This document shows positions 7,639 to 15,157 of a DNA stretch of 54,268 nucleotides, in pieces. Below the pieces are notes generated by a model that did not search any database, was not told the DNA's origin, and saw only the letters and a list, made by a program, of their open reading frames with translations. Source of the DNA: an uncultured Prevotella sp. Its GTDB lineage: Bacteria; Bacteroidota; Bacteroidia; Bacteroidales; Bacteroidaceae. The translations under genes were made by a program, and so were the position numbers. Position 1 is the first letter of the stretch, and the number at the start of each line of letters is the position of its first letter. Location of the stretch: assembly GCA_946402275.1 (NCBI GenBank), contig CAMIVY010000023.1, positions 1-54,268 on the forward strand. The letters are read 5' to 3'.

Positions 7639-8971
7639 ATTTTATTATTTCTCTGTTGATTCGGATTGCGAACACTTCGCCTTTACTACCTGTAGGGATA
7701 AAGTCATCGATAGAATGATTGTAATCTTCAACAGCATCTCTAAAAGCTTTGCCTATTCGAGATATCTTCTCATTGGCAGAGTTATTGGTGGGGTCAGTCA
7801 GATCATCTATACTCTTGTCGATTTTTTTACGATTAGAGAGCTTGCGATACCATGACAGCAGCTCCTCACGATAATCAATGAGATGTTTAAGCGGGAATCC
7901 TTCTGGGTGATTTAGGAACACAAGGTAAAGTGCTTTAGGCAGAGCTGGCATCTTGACTTCTGCTATTGGTGTTCCATCGTCGTACTCTACGAAGATGCGA
8001 TATTGTTCATCTATCTTTAATATCAATTCTTTGGGTTTCAACAGTGCCAGATAGTTTGTACGCTCTTCCACATCGAGCGGGACTAACCGGTTATCCTCAG
8101 GCAACCAAGGTGTTGGCTTTTGACCATATGCACCAACTGGTCTTGGCGATTGATTATTTTGACAGAAAGCACTGTCAAGTTCAGGCTCGTGCTGTTGGAT
8201 TATGATATGTTTGACCCTTTCTTCGTATGGATAATTAAGCAAGGATTTGCAAGCGTCCAGATTGTCGAGCAAGTTTATTGCCCCTTTATCTTTCAGCAAT
8301 TGAACTATTTCCTGACGATGCTTCATGGCGTGTCCGAATGTATAGAGTGCAGAATGACAGCAATTAGCCTCAACAAACATTGTTCCATAGTTGATAAAGG
8401 CATAAAAACTATGGAATTCCTTGATAGCACGGCGATAGAAATAGGCAGCCTTTTCATAGTTAATCTCTGAAAGTGTACCATATTGAAAAGATATGCCAGC
8501 TATTATCATACCTAACTCGCATCCTTTCTCAGCACCTTTCTCAATCCATTGCCACCCATCAGAAACATGCCCCTTCAAACACATCAGCTGTCCATAACCT
8601 ACCATACACTCAGGGCTTTCGCCCACTGCTCCCAGTTTATATTGGAAAAGCATCTCCTCAACGCTGCCAACAAGATGAGCCAACAATGAATAGGCTCCAT
8701 TCATGCTGAACACAGTAGATAAGAAGACTAAATCCTCGCGAAGGATGTTAAGCGCTTCTTCATTACCTTCCTTCATGAACCACTTGCTATCAAATGGTCT
8801 AAGATGCTCAATAGCACCAGGTATATCCTCATAATAATCAAGACCAATCTGTCCTTCTGGGTCAAGAATCTCCTTGTCAAGAGGGGATGTGTCAAGAGGA
8901 TAGAACCAAGATATGAATTCTGGTCCCAACCTGTAGAAGGTATATCTCTGAGTTTGGCCTTTATCATTCAT
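7631..8971 (-). CDS. Sel1/TPR-like protein with conserved C-terminal domain, function unknown
   Basis: About 446 residues. The middle has Sel1/TPR-like helical repeats (GYGQLMCLKGHVSDGWQW; YEKAAYFYRRAIKEFHS). A separate C-terminal domain of about 110 residues begins LPKALYLVFLNHPEGF. I chose the ATG at 8971, not the upstream ATG at 9007, because the promoter box TATTTTTG (8977-8984) lies inside that extension. The message is therefore nearly leaderless. It is the first gene of the TPR-LRR-AbiH operon and may supply protein-protein scaffolding. Confidence 0.65.
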   Translation of the reverse strand: MNDKGQTQRYTFYRLGPEFISWFYPLDTSPLDKEILDPEGQIGLDYYEDIPGAIEHLRPFDSKWFMKEGNEEALNILREDLVFLSTVFSMNGAYSLLAHLVGSVEEMLFQYKLGAVGESPECMVGYGQLMCLKGHVSDGWQWIEKGAEKGCELGMIIAGISFQYGTLSEINYEKAAYFYRRAIKEFHSFYAFINYGTMFVEANCCHSALYTFGHAMKHRQEIVQLLKDKGAINLLDNLDACKSLLNYPYEERVKHIIIQQHEPELDSAFCQNNQSPRPVGAYGQKPTPWLPEDNRLVPLDVEERTNYLALLKPKELILKIDEQYRIFVEYDDGTPIAEVKMPALPKALYLVFLNHPEGFPLKHLIDYREELLSWYRKLSNRKKIDKSIDDLTDPTNNSANEKISRIGKAFRDAVEDYNHSIDDFIPTGSKGEVFAIRINREIIKFD

Positions 8972-8976
8972 GGTTG

Positions 8977-9007
8977 CAAAAATACACATTTTTCGTGAAA
9001 TTAGCAA
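8977..9007 (-). promoter_or_regulatory. Promoter of TPR-LRR-AbiH operon
   Basis: On the minus strand, TTG (9005-9007), 20 bp, then TATTTTTG (8977-8984). The ATG follows five bases after the box, so the transcript has almost no leader. Confidence 0.75.
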
Positions 9008-9027
9008 GTTGATGCATAGAAAAAGTG

Positions 9028-9048
9028 TATTTGCAAGCCTTGTAAACT
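9028..9048. promoter_or_regulatory. Imperfect palindrome, probable operator 2
   Basis: Shares the core ATTTGCAAGCCTTG and AAA with the perfect palindrome at 5093, with changes in the right arm and at both ends. Its centre is about 32 bp upstream of the -33 box, roughly one helical turn farther than in copy 1. Confidence 0.55.
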
Positions 9049-9088
9049 ATCAATTAACCATTGAGGAAACTCCAAATTTATCGTATAC

Positions 9089-9655
9089 CTATCTATGTTC
9101 TTGTTCATGAGCAGCTATAGTCAACATCCGTTCTTCGAGAAATGCCTTGAAACTCCGAATGATGGTCTGGGTATCAAAGTAACTATAGAATCGCTCATAG
9201 AAGCCTGCCTTGAAGTTGAAGAAGAACAACATCACTTCACTGGCCTTTAGCCAGCGGTATCTGCTGAAGATAGCCATTGCTGTGAACTGAAGTTGATCTC
9301 CTGTCACATCTTCCTTTAATCCACAACTCAAACTGGCATCTGCAATCAGTGGAACAAGCCACTTGGCAGAAGTGAACGGACCATACATGATATCAACCTC
9401 TGTCAGCGTTGGCGAGGGGCCGAAGTAGCAATATGTTGGATCCTGGCAAATAAACAGTTGCCTTTGTGGGCTGAATATGCGAAAGAAGTATTCAACTGTC
9501 GGAAATCTCTGTAGCAACCACTGTCTCTGCTGGGATAGCTGCAGTTTCTGCGATGAAGTTGATATTGGCAATTGCTTTGACTGCGTTTTGACATACGTCC
9601 CGTTTTCTTCTTTCCGTTCCGTTAAGAGTTGGGTAAGTGTTGCTGGTTGTTTCAT
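9089..9655 (-). CDS. DUF6633-like protein
   Basis: This 188-residue protein has a C-terminal half (about 85-180) that resembles the DUF6633 family found next to replication genes in Bacteroidetes elements: VMLFFFNFKAGFYERFYSYFD is the recognisable stretch. The N-terminal 55 codons overlap, in another frame, the end of the DUF6291-like gene upstream. No alternative ATG exists before residue 90. A helicase-loader-like role has been my reading of such pairs but is not proven. Confidence 0.6.
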   Translation of the reverse strand: MKQPATLTQLLTERKEENGTYVKTQSKQLPISTSSQKLQLSQQRQWLLQRFPTVEYFFRIFSPQRQLFICQDPTYCYFGPSPTLTEVDIMYGPFTSAKWLVPLIADASLSCGLKEDVTGDQLQFTAMAIFSRYRWLKASEVMLFFFNFKAGFYERFYSYFDTQTIIRSFKAFLEERMLTIAAHEQEHR

Positions 9656-10292
9656 TTTGAATGGTGTTTAATGGATGAGTCTCCCAGTATCGCTCTGAGA
9701 GGAAGTTGTCAAAGTTCTTTCTGTATCTGACTTCCGGCGTTGATGCAACGTACTGGGGAATGTACGAAAGGATATTATCCTTATTCTTGGCAGACAGGGA
9801 ATTCCATTTCTCTTTTAGGACTTCAACATTCCCTACAGGCTTTCCATACATCTCCCAGACTTTTTCAAAAGAATAGTCCGCCCCACTCCCCTCACTGATG
9901 ATAAGAGCGTTAGCGTTATCATCATCATTATCAGTATTATTGTCATTATCACTATTATTATCATTATGGCATGCGTTCGGATGCGGTGGCATGCGATCGC
10001 ATGCAATCGCAGGTGGTTGCTCATCCTGATGCTGCTTCTCATACCTTTTCTTGGCATTCGTAACATTACGTTCACAACGTTCTTCATACTTCTTGTGGTC
10101 ACGATCTATCTGCGTGCATAGCATCGTAAACAATGCAGTTAATGCAGTATCTGACGATTCGAGCATCTGTCCATTCCTACCATAGCGCAGCACCGCTTTA
10201 AAAAGAATACCAGCCTGTTCGTCTGTCAAATAATCAATAGCAACGGCGCTATCAAGATAGAGAATAATACTCTTGATTTCTTTCTTAACCAT
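9492..10292 (-). CDS. DUF6291-like replication protein
   Basis: About 266 residues. The N-terminal domain (VDYLTDEQ-type region, AGILFKAVLRYGRNGQ, then MLCTQIDRDHKKYEER) matches DUF6291. A His/Asn/Asp-rich low-complexity linker follows, then a C-terminal domain (FEKVWEMYGKPVGN; YVASTPEVRYRKNFDNFLSERYW) like replisome-organiser proteins. I chose the ATG at 10292; an upstream ATG at 10334 lies before the probable promoter box at 10321. It probably starts or primes replication of the excised element. The last 164 nt overlap the next gene. Confidence 0.7.
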   Translation of the reverse strand: MVKKEIKSIILYLDSAVAIDYLTDEQAGILFKAVLRYGRNGQMLESSDTALTALFTMLCTQIDRDHKKYEERCERNVTNAKKRYEKQHQDEQPPAIACDRMPPHPNACHNDNNSDNDNNTDNDDDNANALIISEGSGADYSFEKVWEMYGKPVGNVEVLKEKWNSLSAKNKDNILSYIPQYVASTPEVRYRKNFDNFLSERYWETHPLNTIQNETTSNTYPTLNGTERRKRDVCQNAVKAIANINFIAETAAIPAETVVATEISDS

Positions 10293-10320
10293 ATCAAAAT
10301 ACAATTTCAATTTTTGGCTG

Positions 10321-10328
10321 CAAAAGTA
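10321..10328 (-). promoter_or_regulatory. -7 box of DUF6291-like gene
   Basis: Minus-strand TACTTTTG stands 29 nt upstream of the chosen ATG. This box decides the start codon. No clear -33 box. Confidence 0.45.
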
Positions 10329-10450
10329 AACCAAGAAAGTGACGATACAAGTGATTATAGCAAAATCTCAAAAATTTAACATTTCAAGGCGACATTGTTT
10401 GCCATAAAATGATTACCTTTGCAACCGACAAGAGAGTATTAACAAGCCGA

Positions 10451-10472
10451 ATCGGCGCAAAATCGGCGCAAA
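10451..10472 (+). repeat. Right arm-type repeats
   Basis: Two tandem 11-bp ATCGGCGCAAA units, identical to those at 185-236 and in the same orientation, 62 bp inside the right attachment repeat. Confidence 0.7.
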
Positions 10473-10534
10473 TGCGTTTTTGAGGAATGCCGAAGATGCC
10501 CATAAACAAAGGGATACTCAAAGAAATTGAATGA

Positions 10535-10581
10535 CAGATTCCGGTTCTGAAGGTCTTGGGTTTGAATCCCAACGGGATCAC
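10535..10581 (+). repeat. Right attachment repeat (tRNA-Arg 3' fragment)
   Basis: 47 bp identical to 29-75. It lacks the tRNA 5' half, so it is not a tRNA gene. It marks the right end of the element, 13 nt before tRNA-Val. Confidence 0.93.
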
Positions 10582-10594
10582 GAATAAGATAGTT

Positions 10595-10669
10595 AGGAGC
10601 ATAGCTCAGTTGGTTTAGAGCGCTTCAGTCACATTGAAGAGGTCTTGGGTTCGAGTCCCAATGTTCCTA
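10595..10669 (+). tRNA. tRNA-Val (anticodon CAC)
   Basis: Acceptor AGGAGCA/TGTTCCT (one G-T), D stem GCTC/GAGC, anticodon stem CTTCA/TGAAG with loop GTCACAT giving CAC, and T arm TTGGG/CCCAA. G at position 32 is unusual. CCA is not encoded. Before integration it would have followed tRNA-Arg after 13 nt, probably in one transcript; now it is cut off from that promoter by the element. Confidence 0.9.
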
Positions 10670-10672
10670 CCT

Positions 10673-12049
10673 TTATTTACCTAAATCTTCTATCAGTTTG
10701 TCGAAGTCTGAGAGGAAAGTCTGGTCTTGAATCCTCCAGAATTTCTCATATTCCCCCAACGCTTTGTCTTCAGCTTCCTCGTGAGTCACGGAACCTGCAT
10801 CGGGCAGGATGTCTGCATCCGACACTTTCAGATAGTGTTCCAAAACCTGTTTCCATTCAGCCATCGTTGTCAAGACATGCCGTCTGGCTCTTCGCTCTGC
10901 AATTTCGAGGAAAGCCGTCGTCAGCAAGTTCAGTTCATCCACTTCCTTCTCTGAAAGATAGTTCTTGGCTATCGTCACATCACTTTTAACAACTCTGCCA
11001 TCAGGTGCATTCTTCCACGTCATCAGTCCCATGTGAGGTTTCTCCGCATCAGCACGGTCATAGACAATCTCTGCTGCCGTCTGATGAGTCACGGCATAGT
11101 GCATCATGTTCTGTACAGTCTTATAGAAGGTACGTGTTATCTCGCTATTCTTGTCATAGTCGCTGCTGCACTCGGCATAGATGTCCGTTATCTTCTGATA
11201 GTAGCGACGCTCTGAGGTACGTATCTCACGGATGCGATCCAGCAATTCCTCAAAGTAGTCAGCCCCAAAGGGATTCTTTCCTTTCAGCCGCTCATCGTCC
11301 ATCACAAACCCTTTGATGATATACTCCTTCAATACCTCTCGCGCCCAGATTCGGAATTGGGTAGCCTCGTAACTATTCACACGATAACCAACGGCTATAA
11401 TCGCATCCAGATTATACAGCAGAACGCCCTGTTCATCGCAATTGTCCGACGGATTCAAAATTTTTTTGATTGCTGTGGACAATTGCAATTCTCCCGTATC
11501 ATTGATTTGCAGCAAATGATAACTGATATCTTGTATTGTCACGTTGAACAACTCAGACATTCGTTTCTGGGACAGCCAAAAGGTTTCCTGACTGAAAAGC
11601 ACGTTCACATTCACCTTACCTGTGCTCGAACGATATATTAACACATTACCTTCAACGCTTGTAGCCAGCTCCTGAGCGTTCATCTTACTGGTGAAATATT
11701 CCTTAGCAGCTTTTAAAATAGGTTTCTTCTGGTCTGCATTCAAGGCTATAGCAACGCAGGCAGTTCTTGAAAGTCTGATGGATTTCACTTGGCGATAACC
11801 ACCGTTATTCAGTTGCGCCATCTCCTCTATCTCCACCATGTGCTCCTTCAGATCCAAGCCCTTCTCTTGCTGTAGGAAGGTGGCAACCTTGTCCATCAAC
11901 CGTTCGAAGTTCCAGTACTTCTGGTAACCCATGAGTCGAGCTAACTTGCGCGAGTTCCACCATTCACGCCCTTCGACATCCGTCTCTTTGATAGCCTCAA
12001 AGGGCGACTGCATCTCTCTGGGATCAAACAGCGTGTTTTCTTCTTTCAT
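10673..12049 (-). CDS. DinD-like/RhuM fusion protein
   Basis: This 458-residue protein joins two domains usually seen apart. Residues about 15-120 resemble the BRO-N part of DNA-damage-inducible protein D (FEAIKETDVEGREWWNSRKL; YQKYWNFERLMDK). Residues about 130-450 match the RhuM family (VNVLFSQETFWLSQKRMSEL; REVLKEYIIKGFVMDDERLK). RhuM-type proteins are found on pathogenicity islands and near restriction systems, and their biochemical role is unsettled. The stop codon lies 3 nt from tRNA-Val and the two converge. A promoter box TAAATTTG is at 12139-12146. Confidence 0.82.
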   Translation of the reverse strand: MKEENTLFDPREMQSPFEAIKETDVEGREWWNSRKLARLMGYQKYWNFERLMDKVATFLQQEKGLDLKEHMVEIEEMAQLNNGGYRQVKSIRLSRTACVAIALNADQKKPILKAAKEYFTSKMNAQELATSVEGNVLIYRSSTGKVNVNVLFSQETFWLSQKRMSELFNVTIQDISYHLLQINDTGELQLSTAIKKILNPSDNCDEQGVLLYNLDAIIAVGYRVNSYEATQFRIWAREVLKEYIIKGFVMDDERLKGKNPFGADYFEELLDRIREIRTSERRYYQKITDIYAECSSDYDKNSEITRTFYKTVQNMMHYAVTHQTAAEIVYDRADAEKPHMGLMTWKNAPDGRVVKSDVTIAKNYLSEKEVDELNLLTTAFLEIAERRARRHVLTTMAEWKQVLEHYLKVSDADILPDAGSVTHEEAEDKALGEYEKFWRIQDQTFLSDFDKLIEDLGK

Positions 12050-12138
12050 ATCCGTATTCCATTATTCATGATAACGTTTTAATTACTCACAAATGGATCA
12101 GAAGAACCGTCCCGGTGAGTCTTTGTTGTAAAACGAGG

Positions 12139-12146
12139 CAAATTTA
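12139..12146 (-). promoter_or_regulatory. -7 box of DinD-RhuM gene
   Basis: Minus-strand TAAATTTG about 90 nt upstream of the ATG. It stands back to back with the plus-strand box at 12169. Confidence 0.4.
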
Positions 12147-12168
12147 CTCATTTCTGCCCGATTTTCAC

Positions 12169-12259
12169 TACTTTTGTGCCAATAATTAGGATTGTTTATG
12201 AAGATATGATAGAAATTGGACTAAAACATACGAGCGAATTGACAGTTACAGATGATTAA
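12169..12259 (+). pseudogene. Promoter and 5' remnant of a thioesterase-like gene
   Basis: A plus-strand box TACTTTTG (12169-12176) precedes an ATG at 12206 that encodes MIEIGLKHTSELTVTDD and stops at 12257-12259. From memory the first 15 residues match the start of small Bacteroidetes thioesterases (FlK/hot-dog type, MxEIGLxHTSEL). The rest of the gene is absent here and I did not find it elsewhere in the window. The break falls just before the DUF5675-DUF3987 cluster, so an insertion or deletion probably truncated it. Confidence 0.5.
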
Positions 12260-12265
12260 TCATTG

Positions 12266-12300
12266 AAAAGAAAGTCCTGCAAGTTGTTTACTTGCAGGGC
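12266..12300 (-). terminator. Terminator of DUF3987/DUF5675 operon
   Basis: CCTGCAAG and CTTGCAGG pair around a 7-nt loop, extended by AAGT/GCTT with one G-T. On the minus strand it is followed by TTTCTTTTC. The plus strand also has a T run, so it may work in both directions. Confidence 0.75.
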
Positions 12301-12308
12301 TTATCTTT

Positions 12309-12767
12309 TTACCGAATGGTTAGCCAGACGGCCTCTCCCCTACCCTTGGCCTCGACGATCTTTTGTTTCAGACGATGAACCCAGATGCGACTGTCGAGCA
12401 CTTTGCCGACCTCACGGTTCTTACCTACGAGGATGCAGCCTTCGGTGTCTTCCGAGCAGTTGCCGGCATGGATGCGGATGCCCTGCCATTTGCGGTTGAA
12501 CTCAGGGCCACCAAGCAAGATGGGAAGCCATGCCTTGAATTTCGGCGAGTACGAGATAACCACCGCGTAACGACCTTCGGGAATGGCCGAGCGACCTTTC
12601 ACCTTGTAGGCACCGTTCTTGTAGTCGCGCCAAGTTGGTTCCAGTGTGTCGCAGAAATATCTCTCGGCTGTGCCAGTTGAATACTCGTCGATGACCTTTT
12701 CGAGGATGCAGAGCCTACCGATGGTGTAGGTCTTCTTCTTTGCTATACGTGTCAATAATAATTCCAT
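12309..12767 (-). CDS. DUF5675 protein, possible cell-wall enzyme
   Basis: About 152 residues from MELLLTRIAKKKTYTIG. The ATG at 12821 would add 18 residues read through the end of the upstream gene's iteron-like repeats and is less likely. The block GIRIHAGNCSEDTEGCILVG is the DUF5675 hallmark and resembles the His...GC pattern of L,D-transpeptidase-like folds. SAIPEGRYAVV is a second family feature. In Bacteroidetes elements this gene often stands beside VirE/DUF3987, HU and smalltalk genes, replacing the amidase usually found there. Catalysis is unproven. Confidence 0.75.
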   Translation of the reverse strand: MELLLTRIAKKKTYTIGRLCILEKVIDEYSTGTAERYFCDTLEPTWRDYKNGAYKVKGRSAIPEGRYAVVISYSPKFKAWLPILLGGPEFNRKWQGIRIHAGNCSEDTEGCILVGKNREVGKVLDSRIWVHRLKQKIVEAKGRGEAVWLTIR

Positions 12768-12793
12768 AATTCTACTTGTTTTTAAATTATACC

Positions 12794-15157
12794 TTAATGG
12801 GACGTTGGGACGATGGGACACTGGGACGTTTTACTCCAATGGTGGCGGTCAATGGGTACTATCCAGCCATCGCGTTTCCAACGCATAACGATGTTACGAA
12901 GTCCGCTCTCAGTGGTGCCTGATTTCAGGGCACGGAGATCGTCGCGAGAGAATGTAGGAGCCAGCTGGTCAAAGACGCTGTGATTGGCTCCATAACGCTG
13001 ACATTCGTCCTGAGCACTGATGTACTCGTTTCGCAGAGCCTCGCCAAAAGCCTTCATCTGTTGCGAAAGACAGTACTCGGCCATCATCAGCGCAAAGTCG
13101 AGACAGGCCTTCGTTTCCTTCTTGGCATCAGAAAGCAGATGGAAGATGACGCCGCAACGGAAACCAATCACGGCAGCACGTTTACGATAGGTGTCCTTTA
13201 CGTGGTCGATGTCCTTGGCTGCTTCCACACGTTTCTGCTCTACCCATTCCTCGATAGCCTTGCGCAAACGAGGCGTATCAATGAGTCCTGAGAATGCACG
13301 CAGACGAGTGACTGCCTGTTGGATACGAGCCTCGTCTTCGGCAGAGCGACGACCAAACTTAGGCATCTTCGAGAAGCTGCTGTCGGGCATCTCGGCAACC
13401 AATATTCGAGAAGAAAGTCCGTTCTCGATATTGTCCGACTTGAAGCACTTCCTCATGGCTCCATTCGTGCCGAGCATCGTCCAGTTGTAGGCAACCTTCA
13501 CAACTCCCGATTCAGCTTGGTCGGAGTTGTAGTCCTGACCCCACTCACCTTGATCAAAGCTCAGTCGGTAGATGTCGTACTTTGAACTCCAGGAGCCGGC
13601 ACCGTTGGTTTTTCGGAGGGTATCCAATTCCTCGCCAAAGGAATAAATGCAATGTCCGTTGGCATTCTTGAAACGCTTCAAGAGTGTTGAACAACTGACC
13701 GTTACAGGCACCATCCTTATCAACACCTTCGGGTCTTCAGGAGCCTTCTCGTTGGCCTTACGACCCTTTTTTCGCTCCTTCCATTCCTCTTCACGTTTGC
13801 GTGCCAGGGCATCCTCCTCGTCGAACTGACGCTTCCAGACATCAACGGCATTCTTCACCACCGATTTGTTAGAAGCCTGCTCACCACGGATAATCGACAT
13901 CAACCCCAAGTGCTGCAAGTTGCCGTCGCAATACTCAATTTGAACTTGGTCGGCATAAGCCGCTGCAATCGGCAGCACACCACAGAGCACGGGCATGTGC
14001 ATCGTCACAGGCACACCTGCCAGCGATTCTTTCAAACCGATTGGCAAGGCTTTGACATTGACTTTCACGCCTGTCTCAGCAGCCACAGCCTCTGCATCCT
14101 CGATTTCATCTGAGGAAATACCCATTTCCAGCGCATTAACTATCTGGTCTATCAATCGTGAACCCTTGGTGGGTTCCTTGCAGGCCGAATGGATAATGCT
14201 CTTCATTTCTGCTTCCGACAGTCCGAATCGGGGCATCACCTCCAGCAACCACTCCTCTGAATTATCACAAATAGCTCTCAGATTTGCCGCCAACTGATGG
14301 AGCCGCTTATTACGCTCACCCTCTGAAGGTTCACCTCCAGTTCTGCGCCAATACTCACATATAATAGAGGTATAAGCCACGCCCTTGAATTCCTGCGGAA
14401 ACTTAGTTTCAGCCTTCTCTGCAGGAGCATCGGGAGCAAAGGCAGGTGCTACGGGTGCAGGTGTTGGTGCATCACCATCATCCCCTGGGTCATAGTACGA
14501 GCCATCCTCAGTACGACCGTCAATGCTCAGACCTCTATCTGTATAGGCCTTTCTCCTCGCAGCCACCTCTTCCTCTGAAAGCTGAGCGTACCAGCCATCG
14601 GCACGATAGATTTCAAAATCGGCGGGCGAGATATAGATAAACCTCTCAGGGGTAAAGCATGATGTGTCGCAAGCAACGCCAAGAGCCTTACAATACTCAC
14701 GCTGAGCCTCGGGAACAGTCATACCCAACGGCAGACGAATATCAATGTGCAGTTTGCGACGGATGGAGTAATCCTTATGAAGCATCAGCCCCTGCCAACG
14801 TCCACCTATCTCAATATCGAGCCGTTCAGACATCTCGTTGGCCTTCTCCACCAACTCAGGGTCATCAATGTCGATGCAAGTCTGCCAAGTGAACGACTCA
14901 GCTACGATATGCTCACGATCCCGATAATCATCACGGAACTGTGTATAGTGCGGACAGCGGAACGGCAACCACGATTTCAATTTACGCTGCTGTTCGTCAT
15001 CATCAGTTGAATTGATACGTTCTGCCATCTGTTTCAGTCGAGGTGACTGAGTAAGTGCATCGTAGTCCTGGAGCGGGCATTCTTTTACGAATGCCCTGGT
15101 CTGCTCCTTAGTCTGACGTGCGTTGAGTGCTATCAATCGCTCCAAAATCATTTCCAT
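12794..15157 (-). CDS. VirE-N/DUF3987 primase-helicase-like protein
   Basis: This 787-residue protein follows the layout of Bacteroidetes VirE proteins. An N-terminal primase-like (BT4734/VirE-N) domain covers about 20-230 (TWQTCIDIDDPE; LMLHKDYSIRRKLHIDIRLP). A middle helical segment (about 265-350) carries WRRTGGEPSEGERNKRLHQL. A DUF3987 ATPase-like domain covers about 360-690 (GLMSIIRGEQASNKSVVKNA is the P-loop-like region). The last residues, SQCPIVPTSH, are encoded by a four-unit 8-bp repeat also found upstream of the cluster. It likely acts in replication or priming of mobile DNA. It overlaps the gene before it by 10 nt. Confidence 0.85.
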   Translation of the reverse strand: MEMILERLIALNARQTKEQTRAFVKECPLQDYDALTQSPRLKQMAERINSTDDDEQQRKLKSWLPFRCPHYTQFRDDYRDREHIVAESFTWQTCIDIDDPELVEKANEMSERLDIEIGGRWQGLMLHKDYSIRRKLHIDIRLPLGMTVPEAQREYCKALGVACDTSCFTPERFIYISPADFEIYRADGWYAQLSEEEVAARRKAYTDRGLSIDGRTEDGSYYDPGDDGDAPTPAPVAPAFAPDAPAEKAETKFPQEFKGVAYTSIICEYWRRTGGEPSEGERNKRLHQLAANLRAICDNSEEWLLEVMPRFGLSEAEMKSIIHSACKEPTKGSRLIDQIVNALEMGISSDEIEDAEAVAAETGVKVNVKALPIGLKESLAGVPVTMHMPVLCGVLPIAAAYADQVQIEYCDGNLQHLGLMSIIRGEQASNKSVVKNAVDVWKRQFDEEDALARKREEEWKERKKGRKANEKAPEDPKVLIRMVPVTVSCSTLLKRFKNANGHCIYSFGEELDTLRKTNGAGSWSSKYDIYRLSFDQGEWGQDYNSDQAESGVVKVAYNWTMLGTNGAMRKCFKSDNIENGLSSRILVAEMPDSSFSKMPKFGRRSAEDEARIQQAVTRLRAFSGLIDTPRLRKAIEEWVEQKRVEAAKDIDHVKDTYRKRAAVIGFRCGVIFHLLSDAKKETKACLDFALMMAEYCLSQQMKAFGEALRNEYISAQDECQRYGANHSVFDQLAPTFSRDDLRALKSGTTESGLRNIVMRWKRDGWIVPIDRHHWSKTSQCPIVPTSH
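12798..12829 (+). repeat. Four tandem 8-bp TGGGACNN units at the DUF3987 3' end
   Basis: TGGGAC recurs every 8 bp at 12798, 12806, 12814 and 12822, preceded by CCTTAA. This array is nearly identical to the reverse complement of 23113-23145 and similar to 23241-23275. Here it doubles as the last codons and stop of the DUF3987 gene. Confidence 0.85.

Larger units (their letters stand above)
29..10581. mobile_element. Integrated element in tRNA-Arg, about 10.5 kb
   Basis: The element is bounded by a perfect 47-bp direct repeat (29-75 and 10535-10581) of the tRNA-Arg 3' part, with a tyrosine recombinase gene just inside the left end. It carries replication-like genes (DUF6291/DUF6633-like pair, DUF3127, RecA-fold ATPase), a lysozyme and defence-type genes (Abi_2, AbiH). 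I see no relaxase, type IV secretion, terminase or capsid gene, so it cannot move between cells by itself on this evidence. Removing 29-10534 restores tRNA-Arg followed, 13 nt later, by tRNA-Val, which supports the boundaries. A phage satellite or a passively mobilised island both fit. Confidence 0.88.

Noticed and set aside
10384..10602. A 72-codon minus-strand frame across the right end of the element
   Set aside because: It reads antisense through the tRNA-Arg fragment and the arm-type repeats and resembles no protein family.
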